Shown: positions 1 through 9,810 of the stretch, one piece after another | Layout of the letters: each line of letters opens with the position of its first letter | How positions within the stretch are numbered: the first letter of the stretch is position 1 | Source: Diploptera punctata | Lineage: Eukaryota; Arthropoda; Insecta; Blattodea; Blaberidae | Direction: 5' to 3' | NCBI GenBank assembly: GCA_030220185.1 | Contig: JASPKZ010007283.1 | Location: 2,158,501 to 2,222,500 of the forward strand | Length of the DNA: 64,000 bases | Translations under genes and position numbers: made by a program | The notes under the pieces: generated by a model | The model's input: the letters and a program-made list of their open reading frames with translations, nothing else | Database searches by the model: none | What the model was told of the DNA's origin: nothing

Positions 1-188
1 TTCCGGGCTATGTGGCCGTGGTCTATAACTGGCGTTTCTTCCAGACGTTTCTCCCTCAACTGCGGAGGGCATCTTCAGTGGCGAGCGCTTCCAGCTGTTG
101 TTTCTCTGTCGTAGACTCGACTGCGAATGTTGAGGGAGAAACGTCTGGAAGAAACGCCAGTTATAGACCACGGCCACATAGCCCGGAA
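1..188. repeat. Perfect 60-bp inverted repeat (hairpin)
   Basis: Bases 1-60 are the exact reverse complement of 129-188, with a 68-bp loop at 61-128. The left arm begins at the first base of the window, so the repeat may extend upstream. The outer tip reads ttccgggctatgtggccgtg. The reading frame at 12-233 only follows the arms and is not treated as a gene. Perfect arms imply a recent foldback/MITE-type insertion or recent gene conversion. Family not identified. Confidence 0.95.
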
Positions 189-990
189 TCTTTTATAACC
201 ATTTCATCCTTAATGTTACAATCCTTTTATTGATATAATTAAATTTTAGATTTCGGTTTGTTGTTTTTTAGTATTGAAATACTACTTCAAGCTAGTGTAT
301 CCTGTGATATACTAACACATGATATTATATGTTAGTTTAGTTCTTTAGTTCTCTTTTTACTTTTTTTTCAGTTATCCCTGCTGCGTATAATTATGTTCAA
401 GTAATTATTTCTAATTCCATAACTTTTATTCCTAGTTCTCTTATATTCCAGGTTGCAAATTTAATTTGTTTTTTATTTTGATTATACGATTATCCTTATC
501 ATGCTTTGATCGAAATCCGTGTGATCCTTTGGCTGATTGCTATGAAGATACTGAAAAATAAAAAAAAATCCATAAGTAAGGCTTACTGGAATTTTTCTTG
601 CAATACACTATTGTCCTAATATTGAACTAGCATTTAATAGAGTCAATCACATTTGTTGAGATGTAAATTATGGTTGACTTCTACGGACCTTACATGCAAA
701 TGGACCTTCTATATTCTTTGCGTGTATCTACTCAACCTCAAGTTAGGTATCCCAGTGAAGGGGGTCCTTTTTTAGAAGTATCCGAGCTAACTCTCTTTTG
801 TACTATAACCGAAAAAAAAATAGCCTCTTCTGCTAAAATTAACCGTTGAATACTTCACTCTTTACTTCGAGCATATTTCTCCCTTGAAGACTGTCAGTTC
901 CGTTTAGTACCACCGTACCAAGATTTTCTGTCCACTATTTTTGCGTCATGATTGTGTAACTCACCTTTTCATCAAAGAGCAAGCTAGCAT
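189..990. other. AT-rich stretch, nothing recognised
   Basis: AT-rich single-copy-looking DNA with many homopolymer runs. I see no coding frame, tRNA-like box or repeat shared with the rest of the window. Confidence 0.5.
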
Positions 991-999
991 ATAATAATG

Positions 1000-1039
<40 letters not shown>

Positions 1040-1067
1040 TAATAATGATAATAATAATAAAAATAAA
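991..1067. repeat. (AAT)n microsatellite
   Basis: Interrupted AAT/GAT triplet run of about 75 bp. Elsewhere in the window such triplet runs are the 3' tails of LINE copies. Here no adjoining LINE 3' end is obvious. Confidence 0.95.
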
Positions 1068-1070
1068 ATT

Positions 1071-1689
1071 ATATATGGCATCGTCTTCTTGAAGATCGTT
1101 AGAAGAAATGGCTTCTTTAACTCTTTGCTACTGTAATCTTCATGATCTTCCGCGAATATCTCTTCCTGCTAGTGCCAATTATGTTTTTTCTATTTTTAGA
1201 TCGTCGATGTTGTTGCATTCTCATTACGTGTTCAAAACTGTTTAATTTTTTCTTTTAAAATCTATCTATCTATCTAATTCTCCTCTGCTTCCACGTGTAT
1301 CCCGATTTATTCATTCCATATTATTTGCAAACTTGTTGTCCCTTCACTTCTACTCAAAATATCCATTTCAACTGCCAAAAGTTTTTTTTTTTCATTTACA
1401 ACACGCTCTTCACTGTTGTAGCACAAAACACTCTCGACCAATGTTTTGTGTTCCTGGAGATATTCGTATTATATTCAGAGATCCTATTACCCTTGCTGCC
1501 TGTTCAATCAATGATTGGATAACTGGAGATTCAATTCTTTATTTTGTAAACAATATAACCAGATATTTAAACAGATCACTTGTTTGTTTCCCTCTCTCCA
1601 ATAAATAATTCAAAATCATAATTTCAATTAGTTACTCAAAATCATGTTTTATTAATATTAATTTCCATTCCATTGTCCTTATGCTGTTT
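1071..1689. other. Unassigned AT-rich DNA
   Basis: Includes a short TCTA run at 1261-1276 and a T-rich segment. It may be decayed LINE sequence on the minus strand, since a reverse-transcriptase motif follows at 1690-1795, but I cannot align it to a family by eye. Confidence 0.35.
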
Positions 1690-1795
1690 GTATAATTACC
1701 TAAGCATAAATTGTAAATCGTCAAAATTCTGAGCAAAAACTATTTGGTCATCTGCAAAATAAACGTAAAAAAATTCCTCATTAAAAGGGATGCCC
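1690..1795 (-). pseudogene. LINE reverse-transcriptase fragment (FADD motif)
   Basis: On the minus strand this segment translates to a peptide containing FADDQIVFAQNFDDLQFM. It carries the F/Y-x-D-D catalytic box of RNA-directed DNA polymerases, in the same context as the FADD boxes of the LINE-S and LINE-T copies in this window. The frame stops soon after and no other domain is visible, so it is a small decayed fragment. Seen: the motif. Inferred: non-LTR retrotransposon origin. Confidence 0.65.
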
Positions 1796-1811
1796 ACTTA
1801 CCTACGTAATA

Positions 1812-3060
1812 AAATCATCATCATCCGGTATCATGGCAGCTGCCGCCGTCTTCCGGAAACCAAACCCATTCCTCTCTGTCCATCCATTAATTTTCCTTCA
1901 ATCCTCTGAAATTCATAGTCGTTTGCACCCAAGTTTTCTTCAGTCTTCCTCTCTTCCTCCTTTCCATTGGGATCCATTCCATAACAATTTTAGGCAAATG
2001 CCCCAGTTTAAATTTCGATTTTGCTGGTGTTCTCTCCTGGCATGGCGTACTTGTAACCTACTTCTGAGGTTGGGGAGCCTGGAATCGGGGTTACGTTGCC
2101 CCGATGATATGATGATGATGATGATAGTGGTGCGCCAGGAGAGTCCCTAATCCTAAGCTTAATCTAAGATGAATATGGGTGATGATGGTTGCGATAGCCA
2201 TATGATTTCGGGGACCGTTTGGGCCTTAAAGTTTTCCTGACATTTGTCTTACAGGTGAGGAAAAACCCCGATAAAAACCTCACCCAGAAAAGCTCTCCCG
2301 ATCGGGGTCGAACCCGGGCCCGCTGCGTGACGAGACAGCACGCTACCTCGAGACCATAGCGGTGGACGATTTTAGGCAATCTTTGCTCTGGCATTCTTTT
2401 GACATGGCCATATCACTGTAATCTTTTATTTTCTATAAAGTCTATGATGTTCGGCTCCTCTTGTACACCCATAATTTCCCTTATTAGTTTATTTCATATT
2501 GTAGATTTTCCAGTTGAACTTCTTAAAACATCCATTTCCGTACTTAAATTATTTTCATTTCCCTGGTAGGAATTTGCCAAACTTCAGCACCACATGTTAA
2601 AATTATCTGAATTATGGTTTGATATATTTGTAATTTTCAAATTTTTGTAATATTCTTGCTACACCAAACAGAGTTTTTGAAGCATTTCTTGCTTGTTTTT
2701 TTGTGCGATTCTATTTATAATTCCCACTGTGTTATCACCTGAATGGTCAACTTTTGTTCCTAAATAAGTGCATTCGATACTAGGTTTTAGTTCTTCTCCG
2801 TTGTTGAAATTTATACTTTCAATTTCTTCTCCTATGCACAGATATTTAGTTTTCTCTATATTTATATAAAGTCCCCATTTTTCATACTCTTCTTTTAGTT
2901 GTTTTTCCATATATTCTATGTCATCATGGTCTTGTGCCATTAATACATGGTCGTCTGCAAAATTGACCGGTTTACGACAGTACGACAACAGACGGAGCGT
3001 CTTCATAAATATATTCAGTAGTGTATCGAACACAGCGCTTCTCTGAAAAGTAATCATAGA
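1812..3060 (-). mobile_element. LINE-T copy 1, 5'-truncated, split by a SINE
   Basis: Minus-strand 3' part of a non-LTR retrotransposon. Read from 3060 downward it encodes the palm box FADDHVLMAQDHDDIEYMEK, then the conserved ECTYLGTKVDHSGDNT segment, then KRMPEQRLPKI, and after the SINE interruption MEWIPMERR. It ends near VSGRRRQ and a (GAT)n tail at about 1815. Reverse transcriptase copies the element RNA at a nicked target. Frameshifts and stops break the frame, for example near 2680 and 2620, so it is inactive. A SINE at 1998-2368 with an 11-bp duplication splits it. The region beyond the FADD box (2990-3060) diverges from other copies. Confidence 0.85.
1998..2368 (-). mobile_element. 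SINE-A, variant 2 (371 bp), exact TSD
   Basis: tRNA-derived SINE inserted in LINE-T. The 11-bp target duplication attttaggcaa is at 1987-1997 and 2369-2379, and the uninterrupted LINE sequence at about 5650-5665 shows the empty site. The minus-strand head carries an A-box-like region (tctcgaggtagcgtg) and a B box (gggttcgaccccg). A shared middle domain (cctgtaagacaaatgtcagg) follows. The last ~150 bp differ from the commoner SINE-A form: this 3' half contains its own inverted pair, tcctggcgcac and tgccaggaga. Confidence 0.9.
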
Positions 3061-3972
3061 CCCACTTTGAAATTCTCGACTTTCCCAGGTTTGTACTGAT
3101 CTAGGATTACTTTACAGACCATAAGTTACTAATCAAATGTTGTTTATTTCCACCCCTCTATAAGCTCCTGAAATTTGTGCGCAACCTTTTGAATTACCCT
3201 GTATTTAAGGTGTTACTCTGCCGACTCCTCTACTGGAGGAACTGTGGTATTATTTTTACCCGACATACGACTGAATTGTGTACGGAAATGTCAACAATAG
3301 AAGCATTGTTTTTAGGCAATAACGTATTTTAGAGGAAATAACACTGATTACAAGATAAGATGGTACCAATAATTAGGAAATTCCTCCTAATCTTATTTAT
3401 TTACTTATTTTGGACAAAAATGTAAGACAATGATATTATTTGGGGCTACGCTTTTTCCATGATGTTCAAGATATGCTTTATTTACTGGTACAAATATTTA
3501 TGATTAGAATTTTTACTCCATGCTAACTCACTTGTAAATTCGACTGTTATTTTCACCACGTCGTCTATAGTTATTGTGGGATTTTTTTTGCGAAACTGTT
3601 GAAAATATTCAAAATAATTTGTACGATTTTTTTCTCTGATGTTTTAGAAATTCCACAGAAATGGCCTTAAAAAACAGAACATCCAACGTATTCTGCATTG
3701 TTCATGTGTGATAATAAACAATTGCAATTTAATCTATTAAAATTATAATAATGTATTTTAAGATTCTCCCAGATAACTTATATAAACATATGCTAGAAAA
3801 TACATAGGTCTTAGGTCTGCTATATATATTTTTCTTTTATGTCGAGTGTTAGTGAGCAAACTATATTTTCTTACACACTTAAAGACAAAACCGTTATTCG
3901 ACCAATGAAAATGCAGTTGTACATTTGGTTTGTTTACATTACAACTTGAACTTAGCTTGGAATTAGTATTGT
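3061..3972. other. No recognised feature
   Basis: AT-rich DNA between LINE-T and a SINE. Minus-strand reading frames here are short, lack domain signatures and look like chance frames. Confidence 0.45.
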
Positions 3973-4222
3973 CCATCCATAGTAATTCTGCCCAAGGCCA
4001 TTTCCATGGTATGCTTTGCTGCTTTACTAGTGAATTATAGGTGTGGTAGTTGCTTTCAACATAGGTTAAAGATGATGATAATGATAAGGATGTTGATGAT
4101 GGCCGAATGATTTTCGACGACCGATGGGTCCTAAGCGTCTTGACATTTATGTTACGGGTGAGGATAAATCCCGGGCCCTCTGCGTGACAAGGGAGTACGC
4201 TACCTCGATACCACAGCGGTGT
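3973..4222 (-). mobile_element. SINE-A, internally deleted
   Basis: Minus-strand SINE-A. It has the 3' module (ccatagtaattctgcccaag), the triplet run at about 4070-4100, the middle domain, and the 5' head ending in the complement of gtcc/taccgctgtgg. About 45 bp between the middle domain and the tRNA-like head, including most of the B box, are missing. It is old or deleted and could not be transcribed from its own internal promoter. Confidence 0.8.
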
Positions 4223-4244
4223 ACTTACAGTTAGTATAGAAGAA

Positions 4245-4445
4245 AACTAAATTAATGCTTGTGCGCTAAAGATCTTTTTAATTTCGCTCCGGGCATCTAA
4301 TTTAAGGTTGAGACCCAAGGTTTTGGGACCCCGGACATTAGTATCCCTCGGAGGACTTTTCTCTTGTAATTTATCTTTTAAATAAGGGCTTGATCTCGAC
4401 AGGGTTTGAGGCAAGGAACTTAACCGCAAGAGCACCGCGACCTAT
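4245..4445 (-). mobile_element. SINE-D (tRNA-derived), decayed
   Basis: Read on the minus strand, it begins with a tRNA-like head (cgcggtgctcttgcggttaa, then ttccttgcctc). The segment ggtta-gttccttgcctc is shared with the copy at 17.6-17.77 kb, and a downstream gaaaagtcc matches too. The B box is degenerate. Assigned to one family with the 17.6-kb copy; otherwise unknown. Confidence 0.5.
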
Positions 4446-4524
4446 ATAGTATTGAGGAAGAAGAATAGCATTTATCATGAAGGGAGGTGAATTATATAAG
4501 GATTGATTGAAAACTATTAGTTCA

Positions 4525-4575
4525 GGTTAGGGATCTATGGAGAGCCCATGTGCGGTCCCCCATGACCGTGTATAG
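4525..4575 (+). pseudogene. Tiny LINE-R C-terminal relic
   Basis: Translates to RDLWRAHVRSPMT, matching the RDVWRAYVRAAMN tail of LINE-R reverse transcriptases seen many times in this window. Only about 17 codons remain. Confidence 0.45.
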
Positions 4576-5427
4576 TTAAGTAAATTAGGAAAATAAACTA
4601 TATCCCACTTTTGCAGAATTGTATTTCACTTTTGACCTTATAATATACACTTGTGAATCTAAACATGGTTTCCATAGCAACGCTTTTTTTTCTAGATACG
4701 CAAATAAAACCAGTAGTCTGTGTGTGATGCCATTCATAAGGAAATCCGATGAAGCAAATTGCATTTTGTTATGAAAGCGTCTTGATTTGATACCATATTG
4801 AAATTTTCCTCGCACTTATTTTCTTTATTGAGAACTGATATTAAATTTGATTCAATTCCAGGCTCTCAGCAGCAGAACAATTATGATGTCTGAAAGAGTG
4901 CAAACTCCATAGATGGAAATTCTAGAGTCTGATTGCGTATTTATTACCATATTTTTATCTACGCATACGAGTAACATAGATTAAGCCTATTCTATAGGTG
5001 AAGTTATTGAAATACTCTTGAAACTACTTTAAACAATTACAGCTTCAAATCCTCATGTGCTAATCACAGCCAGTATCGGGGTGACAGTGGTCAACATTTC
5101 GAGTTCCACATCCGTCTTAAACCGGTTTTCTTAATCTGGAGCCGCTGATTTTAGTGTAAGTGTACTATCAATGCTCTAACGGTTTCAATTTTTGTTTTTG
5201 TTTGTCATAACCGAACTCGGAATATAGCGATCAGTAGAATGGTAAGGTCTAGTTAATTAACTAAAAAAAAAAGGTCAGGCCAGTAGGAGTGGGTATTAAC
5301 TTGTAGCGAAAATTAAAAGTCGCTCTAGCGGCCCCCATACCTTGTTTTTTTCGTGAAATAATTGTTATATACTATTTTATTTACAAAACGTGGTTAAAAT
5401 ATTTCATAAATAATCTGTAATGTATCA
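4576..5427. other. Unassigned; includes a short Q-type repeat
   Basis: Mostly unrecognised. Around 5290-5340 the phrase aaaagtcgctctagcggcc recurs (in variant form) near 20.69 and 40.87 kb. It marks a dispersed, poorly bounded repeat called Q here. No gene seen. Confidence 0.4.
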
Positions 5428-5484
5428 TATTATAATATTAATAATAATATTATTAATGATAATAATAATAATAATAATAATAAT
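5428..5484. repeat. (AAT)n run at LINE-T 3' end
   Basis: AT-rich then AAT triplets directly abutting the 3' end of the minus-strand LINE-T copy at 5485. It is probably the LINE tail, later expanded. Confidence 0.85.
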
Positions 5485-5766
5485 CATCCGGTATAATGGC
5501 AGCTGCCGCCGTCTTCCGGAAACCAAACGCCATTCCTCTCTATACATCCATTGATCTTCCTCCATTACTCTGATATTCATAGCTGCTTGTACCCCTTCTA
5601 TCCAAGTTTTCTTCGGTCTTCCTCCTTTCCATTGGGATCCATTCCATAACAATTTTTGGCAATCTTTGCTCTGGCATTCGTTTGACATAACCATACCACT
5701 GCAATCTTTTCTTTTCTATGATGTCTATGATGTCCGGCTCCTCTTGTACACCCATAATTTCATGAT
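5485..5766 (-). mobile_element. LINE-T copy 2, 3' end only
   Basis: The minus strand encodes QEEPDIIDIIEKKRLQWYG, VKRMPEQRLPKIV, a glycine/arginine/lysine-rich WKGGRPKKTW stretch, then AAMNIRVMEEDQWMYREEW and VSGRRRQ. This is the C-terminal region after the RT domain of LINE-T. One frameshift lies between the two segments, near 5640. It keeps the site that is interrupted by a SINE in copy 1, so it serves as the empty-site reference. Severely 5'-truncated and inactive. Confidence 0.85.
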
Positions 5767-5880
5767 GTTTGGTTTTTTAGCATTTTTTTCTTTTTATGAT
5801 GAACGAGGAGCTGGCCCGATGCATCAACCCCCAACCTGGGGGACGGGTAATTTTTGTTCAAGGTTTTCTTCCTCTAGCCT

Positions 5881-5882
<2 letters not shown>
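5767..5882. other. Unassigned 115-bp fragment
   Basis: Contains ggagctggcccgatgcatca and a C-rich cccccaacctgggggac palindrome. It lies between a LINE-T end and an AAT tract. No family recognised. Confidence 0.35.

Positions 5883-5936
<54 letters not shown>
5883..5936. repeat. (AAT)n microsatellite
   Basis: About 18 uninterrupted AAT units. Confidence 0.98.
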
Positions 5937-5937
<1 letters not shown>

Positions 5938-5939
5938 GT

Positions 5940-6180
5940 TTATTTTACATCAAGAGGTAACGTAGTAAGGTCTTCTCTTACTTAATTCTTTACGTAATTG
6001 TAATGTTATTGCTTTTTTTGTTGTTTATTTTTCTTTACACTAGTACCAATTATTACTTTATTTTACATTGTATCGGACTGTCATCAGCACGTACGGCTTA
6101 CTGCCCGTGCGACCCATATTTGTAAATAATATTGTAAATATCTTACTTTTTGTCTAATAAAGTCCTACTACTACTACTTA
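5940..6180 (+). mobile_element. LINE 3'-UTR-like fragment with (CTA)n tail
   Basis: Shares about 190 bp with the reverse complement of 45601-45790, including the cacgtacggcttactgcccg region and the terminal gtctaataaagtcctactac. An AATAAA signal followed by a CTA triplet tail is typical of a retrotransposon 3' end. No coding part is attached. The LINE class is unknown. Confidence 0.6.
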
Positions 6181-6276
6181 ACCACACATTAAATTATACA
6201 GACATTTAAAATAATCCGAGAAAACACATCATAAAGACGAATCACAACATTTACACACATTCATAATAAACAATGG

Positions 6277-6385
6277 CGAATATGATAATGATGATTATGA
6301 TGGCCAGATGATGTTCAAGGAGCGTTTTGGCCTTAAAGTTGCCCAACATTTGTCTCATAGGCGAGGAATGACCCCGAAAAAAAGA
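6277..6385 (-). mobile_element. SINE-A middle fragment
   Basis: Matches the SINE-A middle domain on the minus strand (gatggccagatgatgttc, then gaggaatgaccccgaaa). Both the tRNA head and the 3' module are absent. Confidence 0.65.
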
Positions 6386-6556
6386 AAGGGAAAATGTTGC
6401 TAACAGGGGATATTATTATTATCATTGGTAAAGACGAGGGTCGGTTACAAGAAGAGTCAGTGCTGCATTGTAGTACAGCGCCACGTGTGATTGGCAGGTA
6501 GATAACTGATGTTACAGCTTAAGGCAGATCCAATATGTTCACCTCTCAATTATACA

Positions 6557-7296
6557 GACTATTTAACTCATGCCCCAAATGGGAGTCAATGACCAATCAC
6601 GTTTCAATGATTTCTGTTTTACAACCAATCAGAGTCGTGTTTCACGAAATATTTATCAGTGTTATAATTACCATATATTAAACAAAGCTCCTCCTTTTTA
6701 ATATTCTGAACAGGTCTGACCGTTATTTTGCAGTGACTGAGCCTATAAGAAATACGGCTACCAGATTGTATATATAGTGCATACATGTCAACATTTGTAG
6801 CAATTTATTATACCACCAAAAAAAGAAACCACTGTTTGACTTTCTTAAATGTATTTTTTCCCAGGTAATAATCCAGAAAAATATAATTGTAATATTTACA
6901 TCATACGACATCAGAAATGAATTAATATACAGATTGATGTTTCATTTTTTCTCCACTAGAGAGCATCCTTACAATATTGCGTTCCTTTGGCAATAAATAG
7001 TATGATCTGGTTGCAGTGATAAACAAAAGAAGCAGTAGAAGCGTACCTATCGTTTCTCATTAAATCGTACCTATCGTTTCTCATTAAATCGTACCTATCG
7101 TTTGCATTAAATATATAAATATTTTGAAATTACAGTTAAATAATGATTTGTGAGTAAACAGCTTAATTTTATTCGTTAAATAGTCCTAACAAATGCCACT
7201 CTTGATTTACAAATTCTCTAGATAAATTCACTCCTCACTTCGTGAGTCGTGAATTTATCGATAATTTGGAAATCACTCGTGGCATTACTTATGATA
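6557..7296 (+). repeat. Family M copy 1 (full-length type)
   Basis: Dispersed repeat with six other copies in the window. One end is gactatttaactcatgcccc, followed by two ccaatca boxes near 6595 and 6625. The other end is cactcgtggcattacttatg. The last ~95 bp (7192-7286) fold into a hairpin whose arms include aatgccactcttgatttcc and its near complement. The outermost ends are imperfectly inverted (ctcatgcc versus gtaatgcc). No coding capacity, so it is likely a non-autonomous DNA element or a solo-LTR-like unit. Confidence 0.85.
7042..7109. repeat. Three 24-bp direct repeats inside family M
   Basis: cgtacctatcgtttctcatt occurs twice and a shortened third unit follows, in register. Other family M copies have one unit, so this is a local triplication. 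Confidence 0.95.
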
Positions 7297-7426
7297 AATA
7301 CCGGAGGGGAGACTTGTTTCTGTCATACTTCTGTTACATTCAATCCATTATACAGTGTGGAAGAAATATAAATGTGCAGTTTATTTAATACACTAATGAT
7401 CTTCGTGGTTGTAAATTGTAAAATAT

Positions 7427-7605
7427 GCAGTCAATATACCCAATTCAAATAATAATTAAAAGTATCAACATGTTTCAACAGCGAAGCTGTCATTTTCAAG
7501 ACTAAATATTAACTAAATATCAATATTTACATTGAAAATGACAGCTTCGCTGTTGAAACATGTTGAATCTTCTAATTATTAATTGATTAATTAGGTATAT
7601 TGACT
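7427..7605. repeat. Foldback element, 35-bp perfect core arms
   Basis: 7465-7499 is the exact reverse complement of 7532-7566; the core word is aacagcgaagctgtcatttt. Weaker pairing extends outward to about 7427 and 7605 (tgcagtcaatatacc and its near complement), giving arms of about 70 bp and a 32-bp AT-rich loop. It looks like a MITE/foldback element with no gene. Confidence 0.9.
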
Positions 7606-7717
7606 GTAATAAATGTACAGATTTTATAGGACATGGTAATGAAAGGACGTAAAAAGCAACTCTTGATCGAAAACATATGTAGCTTATTTTAAGTAGCTGA
7701 CATTAGTATATACCGTA

Positions 7718-7745
7718 TGTATATATATATATATATATATATATA
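7718..7745. repeat. (TA)n microsatellite
   Basis: About 13 TA units directly before the target duplication of the LINE-S insertion. Confidence 0.95.
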
Positions 7746-7758
7746 AGTTAAACAATTC

Positions 7759-8617
7759 TTAGTACACAAAACATAGAAATAAACCAGAGAGTAAGACAAG
7801 GATGTCCATTGTCACCAGTATTATTTAATTTATACTTGGACCATATCATAAATGAATGGCAAGATCAAATTAATATAAATGGTGTATTGACAACTCTGCT
7901 TTTTGCAGACGATCAAGTAATAATGACAGCATCAGAAAATGCTTTACATCAATTCCTTTATACTTTAAATAATATCTCTCTAAAATATAATTTAACGGTA
8001 TCTACATCTAAAACAAAAATATTAGTTCTGAAAGGAAAAGGTGCAATAAGAAAAAAAAATGATAAACAATGTAATAATAGACCAAGTTCAGAATTTTAAT
8101 TATTTGGGATGTCATTTAGGCAATGACAGAAATTTAGATAAACACACTAAAATCCAACGATTCAATTATCTATGTGGCACAATTAAACGCACTTTATTGA
8201 ATAAGACTAGAAAAGAAACTATTTTGAAGTTTTACAAAGTATTGGCAGTTCCATCTCTAATCTATGGATGTGAAACCTGGACATTAACAAAGGCAGATAT
8301 TAAACAAATAAACGCTGCTGAAATGAAGGTGTTGAAAACAATAACAGGATACCGAAGGAAAAACGAATATATAAGAACAAAACTTAATATATTTAAACTA
8401 TGTGAAAGAATAAAATATTATCAAAATGCTTATCTTCAGCACGTATTACGAATAAATGAACAGCGCATACCAAGAAGAATGTATAATTATAGGCCTAAAC
8501 CAAAAGGGAGAAGAATGTTGGGAAGACCATTGAAGAGATGGAAGGACCAATTCGACCTATAATGAGATCGGAACATGCCATTGGGCTTAGTCCTTGTTGT
8601 TGATGATGATGATGATG
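7759..8617 (+). mobile_element. LINE-S copy 1, 5'-truncated, 13-bp TSD
   Basis: A complete insertion event. The 13-bp duplication agttaaacaattc is at 7746-7758 and 8618-8630, flanking an 859-bp LINE 3' end with a (TGATGA)n tail at 8600-8617. The exact duplication and short truncation indicate target-primed reverse transcription and a relatively recent insertion. Confidence 0.95.
7806..8562 (+). pseudogene. LINE-S reverse transcriptase C-terminal half, frameshifted
   Basis: The first frame (about 7776-8099) carries RQGCPLSPVLFN and the catalytic LLFADDQVIM box. A one-base shift at the A9 homopolymer near 8050-8060 moves the reading to the frame ending at 8562. That frame holds QVQNFNYLGCHLGNDRN, YGCETWTLTKADI, a HVLRI segment and the terminal RRMLGRPLKRWKDQF. 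The product would copy LINE RNA into DNA at the integration site. The palm aspartates are intact, but the endonuclease and fingers are missing through truncation, so it is inactive. The same C-terminal architecture is seen in LINE-S at 14.2-15.0 kb. Confidence 0.88.
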
Positions 8618-8721
8618 AGTTAAACAATTCAATATAAAATAATGTTTATATAATTTAAGATTGGTCATAACATACCTAACTATGCAGTCTCATAAGTGAT
8701 GTGTTTTTAAACTAATTAGAT

Positions 8722-8868
8722 AACTCACTGGCACTATCAAACCAGTAGTTTCATGACTGCAAAGGACCTAAGCCATTCATACATAAATATCCTGAACTAA
8801 TGTTTTCCAGTCATCCCTTGTGATCCAATTATCTCAAATCCTGGTTAATGTTATTCCCGCTCCTCATT
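8722..8868 (-). mobile_element. LINE-R 3' fragment
   Basis: Begins with the LINE-R 3' signature read on the minus strand (taactcactggcactatca) and continues through the terminal ~45 codons, ending at about 8868. Diverged from other copies. Confidence 0.75.
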
Positions 8869-9250
8869 ATTATAGGTGGCGCTGGGATCGGGTTATATGA
8901 TTTTTTATGTCAGATGTATAGTCATCTGCATTACCGCGAGCCATCAATGTGCGTCATAATGCACGCTCCTTGAGACACCACAGATGGCAGTGAGGAGTTT
9001 CCTTGCAAACTTATTAATTATTGAATTTTGTGGTACAAAAGTAACTTCTATTTTTATCGTCCGGCCGTGACACCAGAATTGAACGTTTGAGCAAGAGAAC
9101 GTCCGCCGGGTCCGCTAGTATTTTAATTACAATTTTGCGAGTCTATTGTTTTCCATCCTCTCAGTATGGCCCATGAATTCTCTTCTGTTGGGTTCAATGT
9201 TTTGTGTTGAATTATAATTATCGGTATTATTATTATCACTGTTTTATTAC
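8869..9250. other. Unassigned, slightly GC-richer stretch
   Basis: Lies between two LINE-R fragments. It contains ggtggcgctgggatcgggtt and tccggccgtgacaccagaat but no frame or repeat I can name. It may be an insertion separating LINE-R pieces. Confidence 0.3.
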
Positions 9251-9257
9251 TGATATT

Positions 9258-9585
9258 AGCTCTCCCGAACCCTTAAGTTATGCACGCGCGGATATAAGCT
9301 CTCCATACATCTTTATCCTGAGCTAATGTTTCCCAATCATCTCCTGTATAATCTACTGCCCTCAAATCATGGATAATATTATTCTCCCACTTCATTCTTG
9401 GTCCACCGACTGGGCGTCTTTCTTCTGGTTTTCCTACAATAAGCTTCCATTCTCCTCTTTCATTTCCCATTCGTTCCACATGTCCTGCCCACTGCAGTTT
9501 GTGAAACTTAACTGTTATTGTTATATCTGGCTTCATATACATAGAGAAACTTCGGCTCATTTATACCTCTGTCTTGAATTTGTTG
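9258..9585 (-). pseudogene. LINE-R C-terminal fragment
   Basis: An open minus-strand frame of about 95 codons encodes LQWAGHVERMGNERGEWKLI, GKPEERRPVGGPRMKWENNI and VWRAYIRA. This is the conserved basic tail downstream of the RT domain in LINE-R. The 3' tail of the element is diverged here. No catalytic motif is included. Confidence 0.85.
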
Positions 9586-9629
9586 TTTTCCTTCTTTTAA
9601 TTAAGAGATTTGAATTTTGTTAAATACTA

Positions 9630-9690
9630 GCATGAGATCGGAACAGACCAGCAGGTCTAATCCTTGATGCTCTGGTGCTGATGATGATGA
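9630..9690 (+). mobile_element. LINE-S 3'-terminal relic
   Basis: gcatgagatcggaacagacc through gtgctgatgatgatgata matches the last 60 bp of LINE-S copy 1 (8562-8617), including the (ATG)n tail. Confidence 0.7.
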
Positions 9691-9810
9691 TACAGTGATT
9701 ATCATTAGTGCTGTAACTATGACATAGCATTGTTATTTTATTCAAATATGCAAACATTTTCATAATTTATAAACTTTTTTACATTACAAGAAAGGTCTCT
9801 TTAACCTCCA

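Noticed and set aside
12..233. 73-codon frame at the window start
   Set aside because: It runs through both arms of the perfect inverted repeat and has no protein features.
1833..2150. 105-codon plus-strand frame starting MAAAAVFRKPNPF
   Set aside because: Antisense of the LINE-T C-terminus running into a SINE; the same antisense start is seen at other LINE-T copies.
7042..7109. CRISPR-like short direct repeats
   Set aside because: Three in-register 24-bp units without variable spacers, inside a dispersed repeat of an animal genome.
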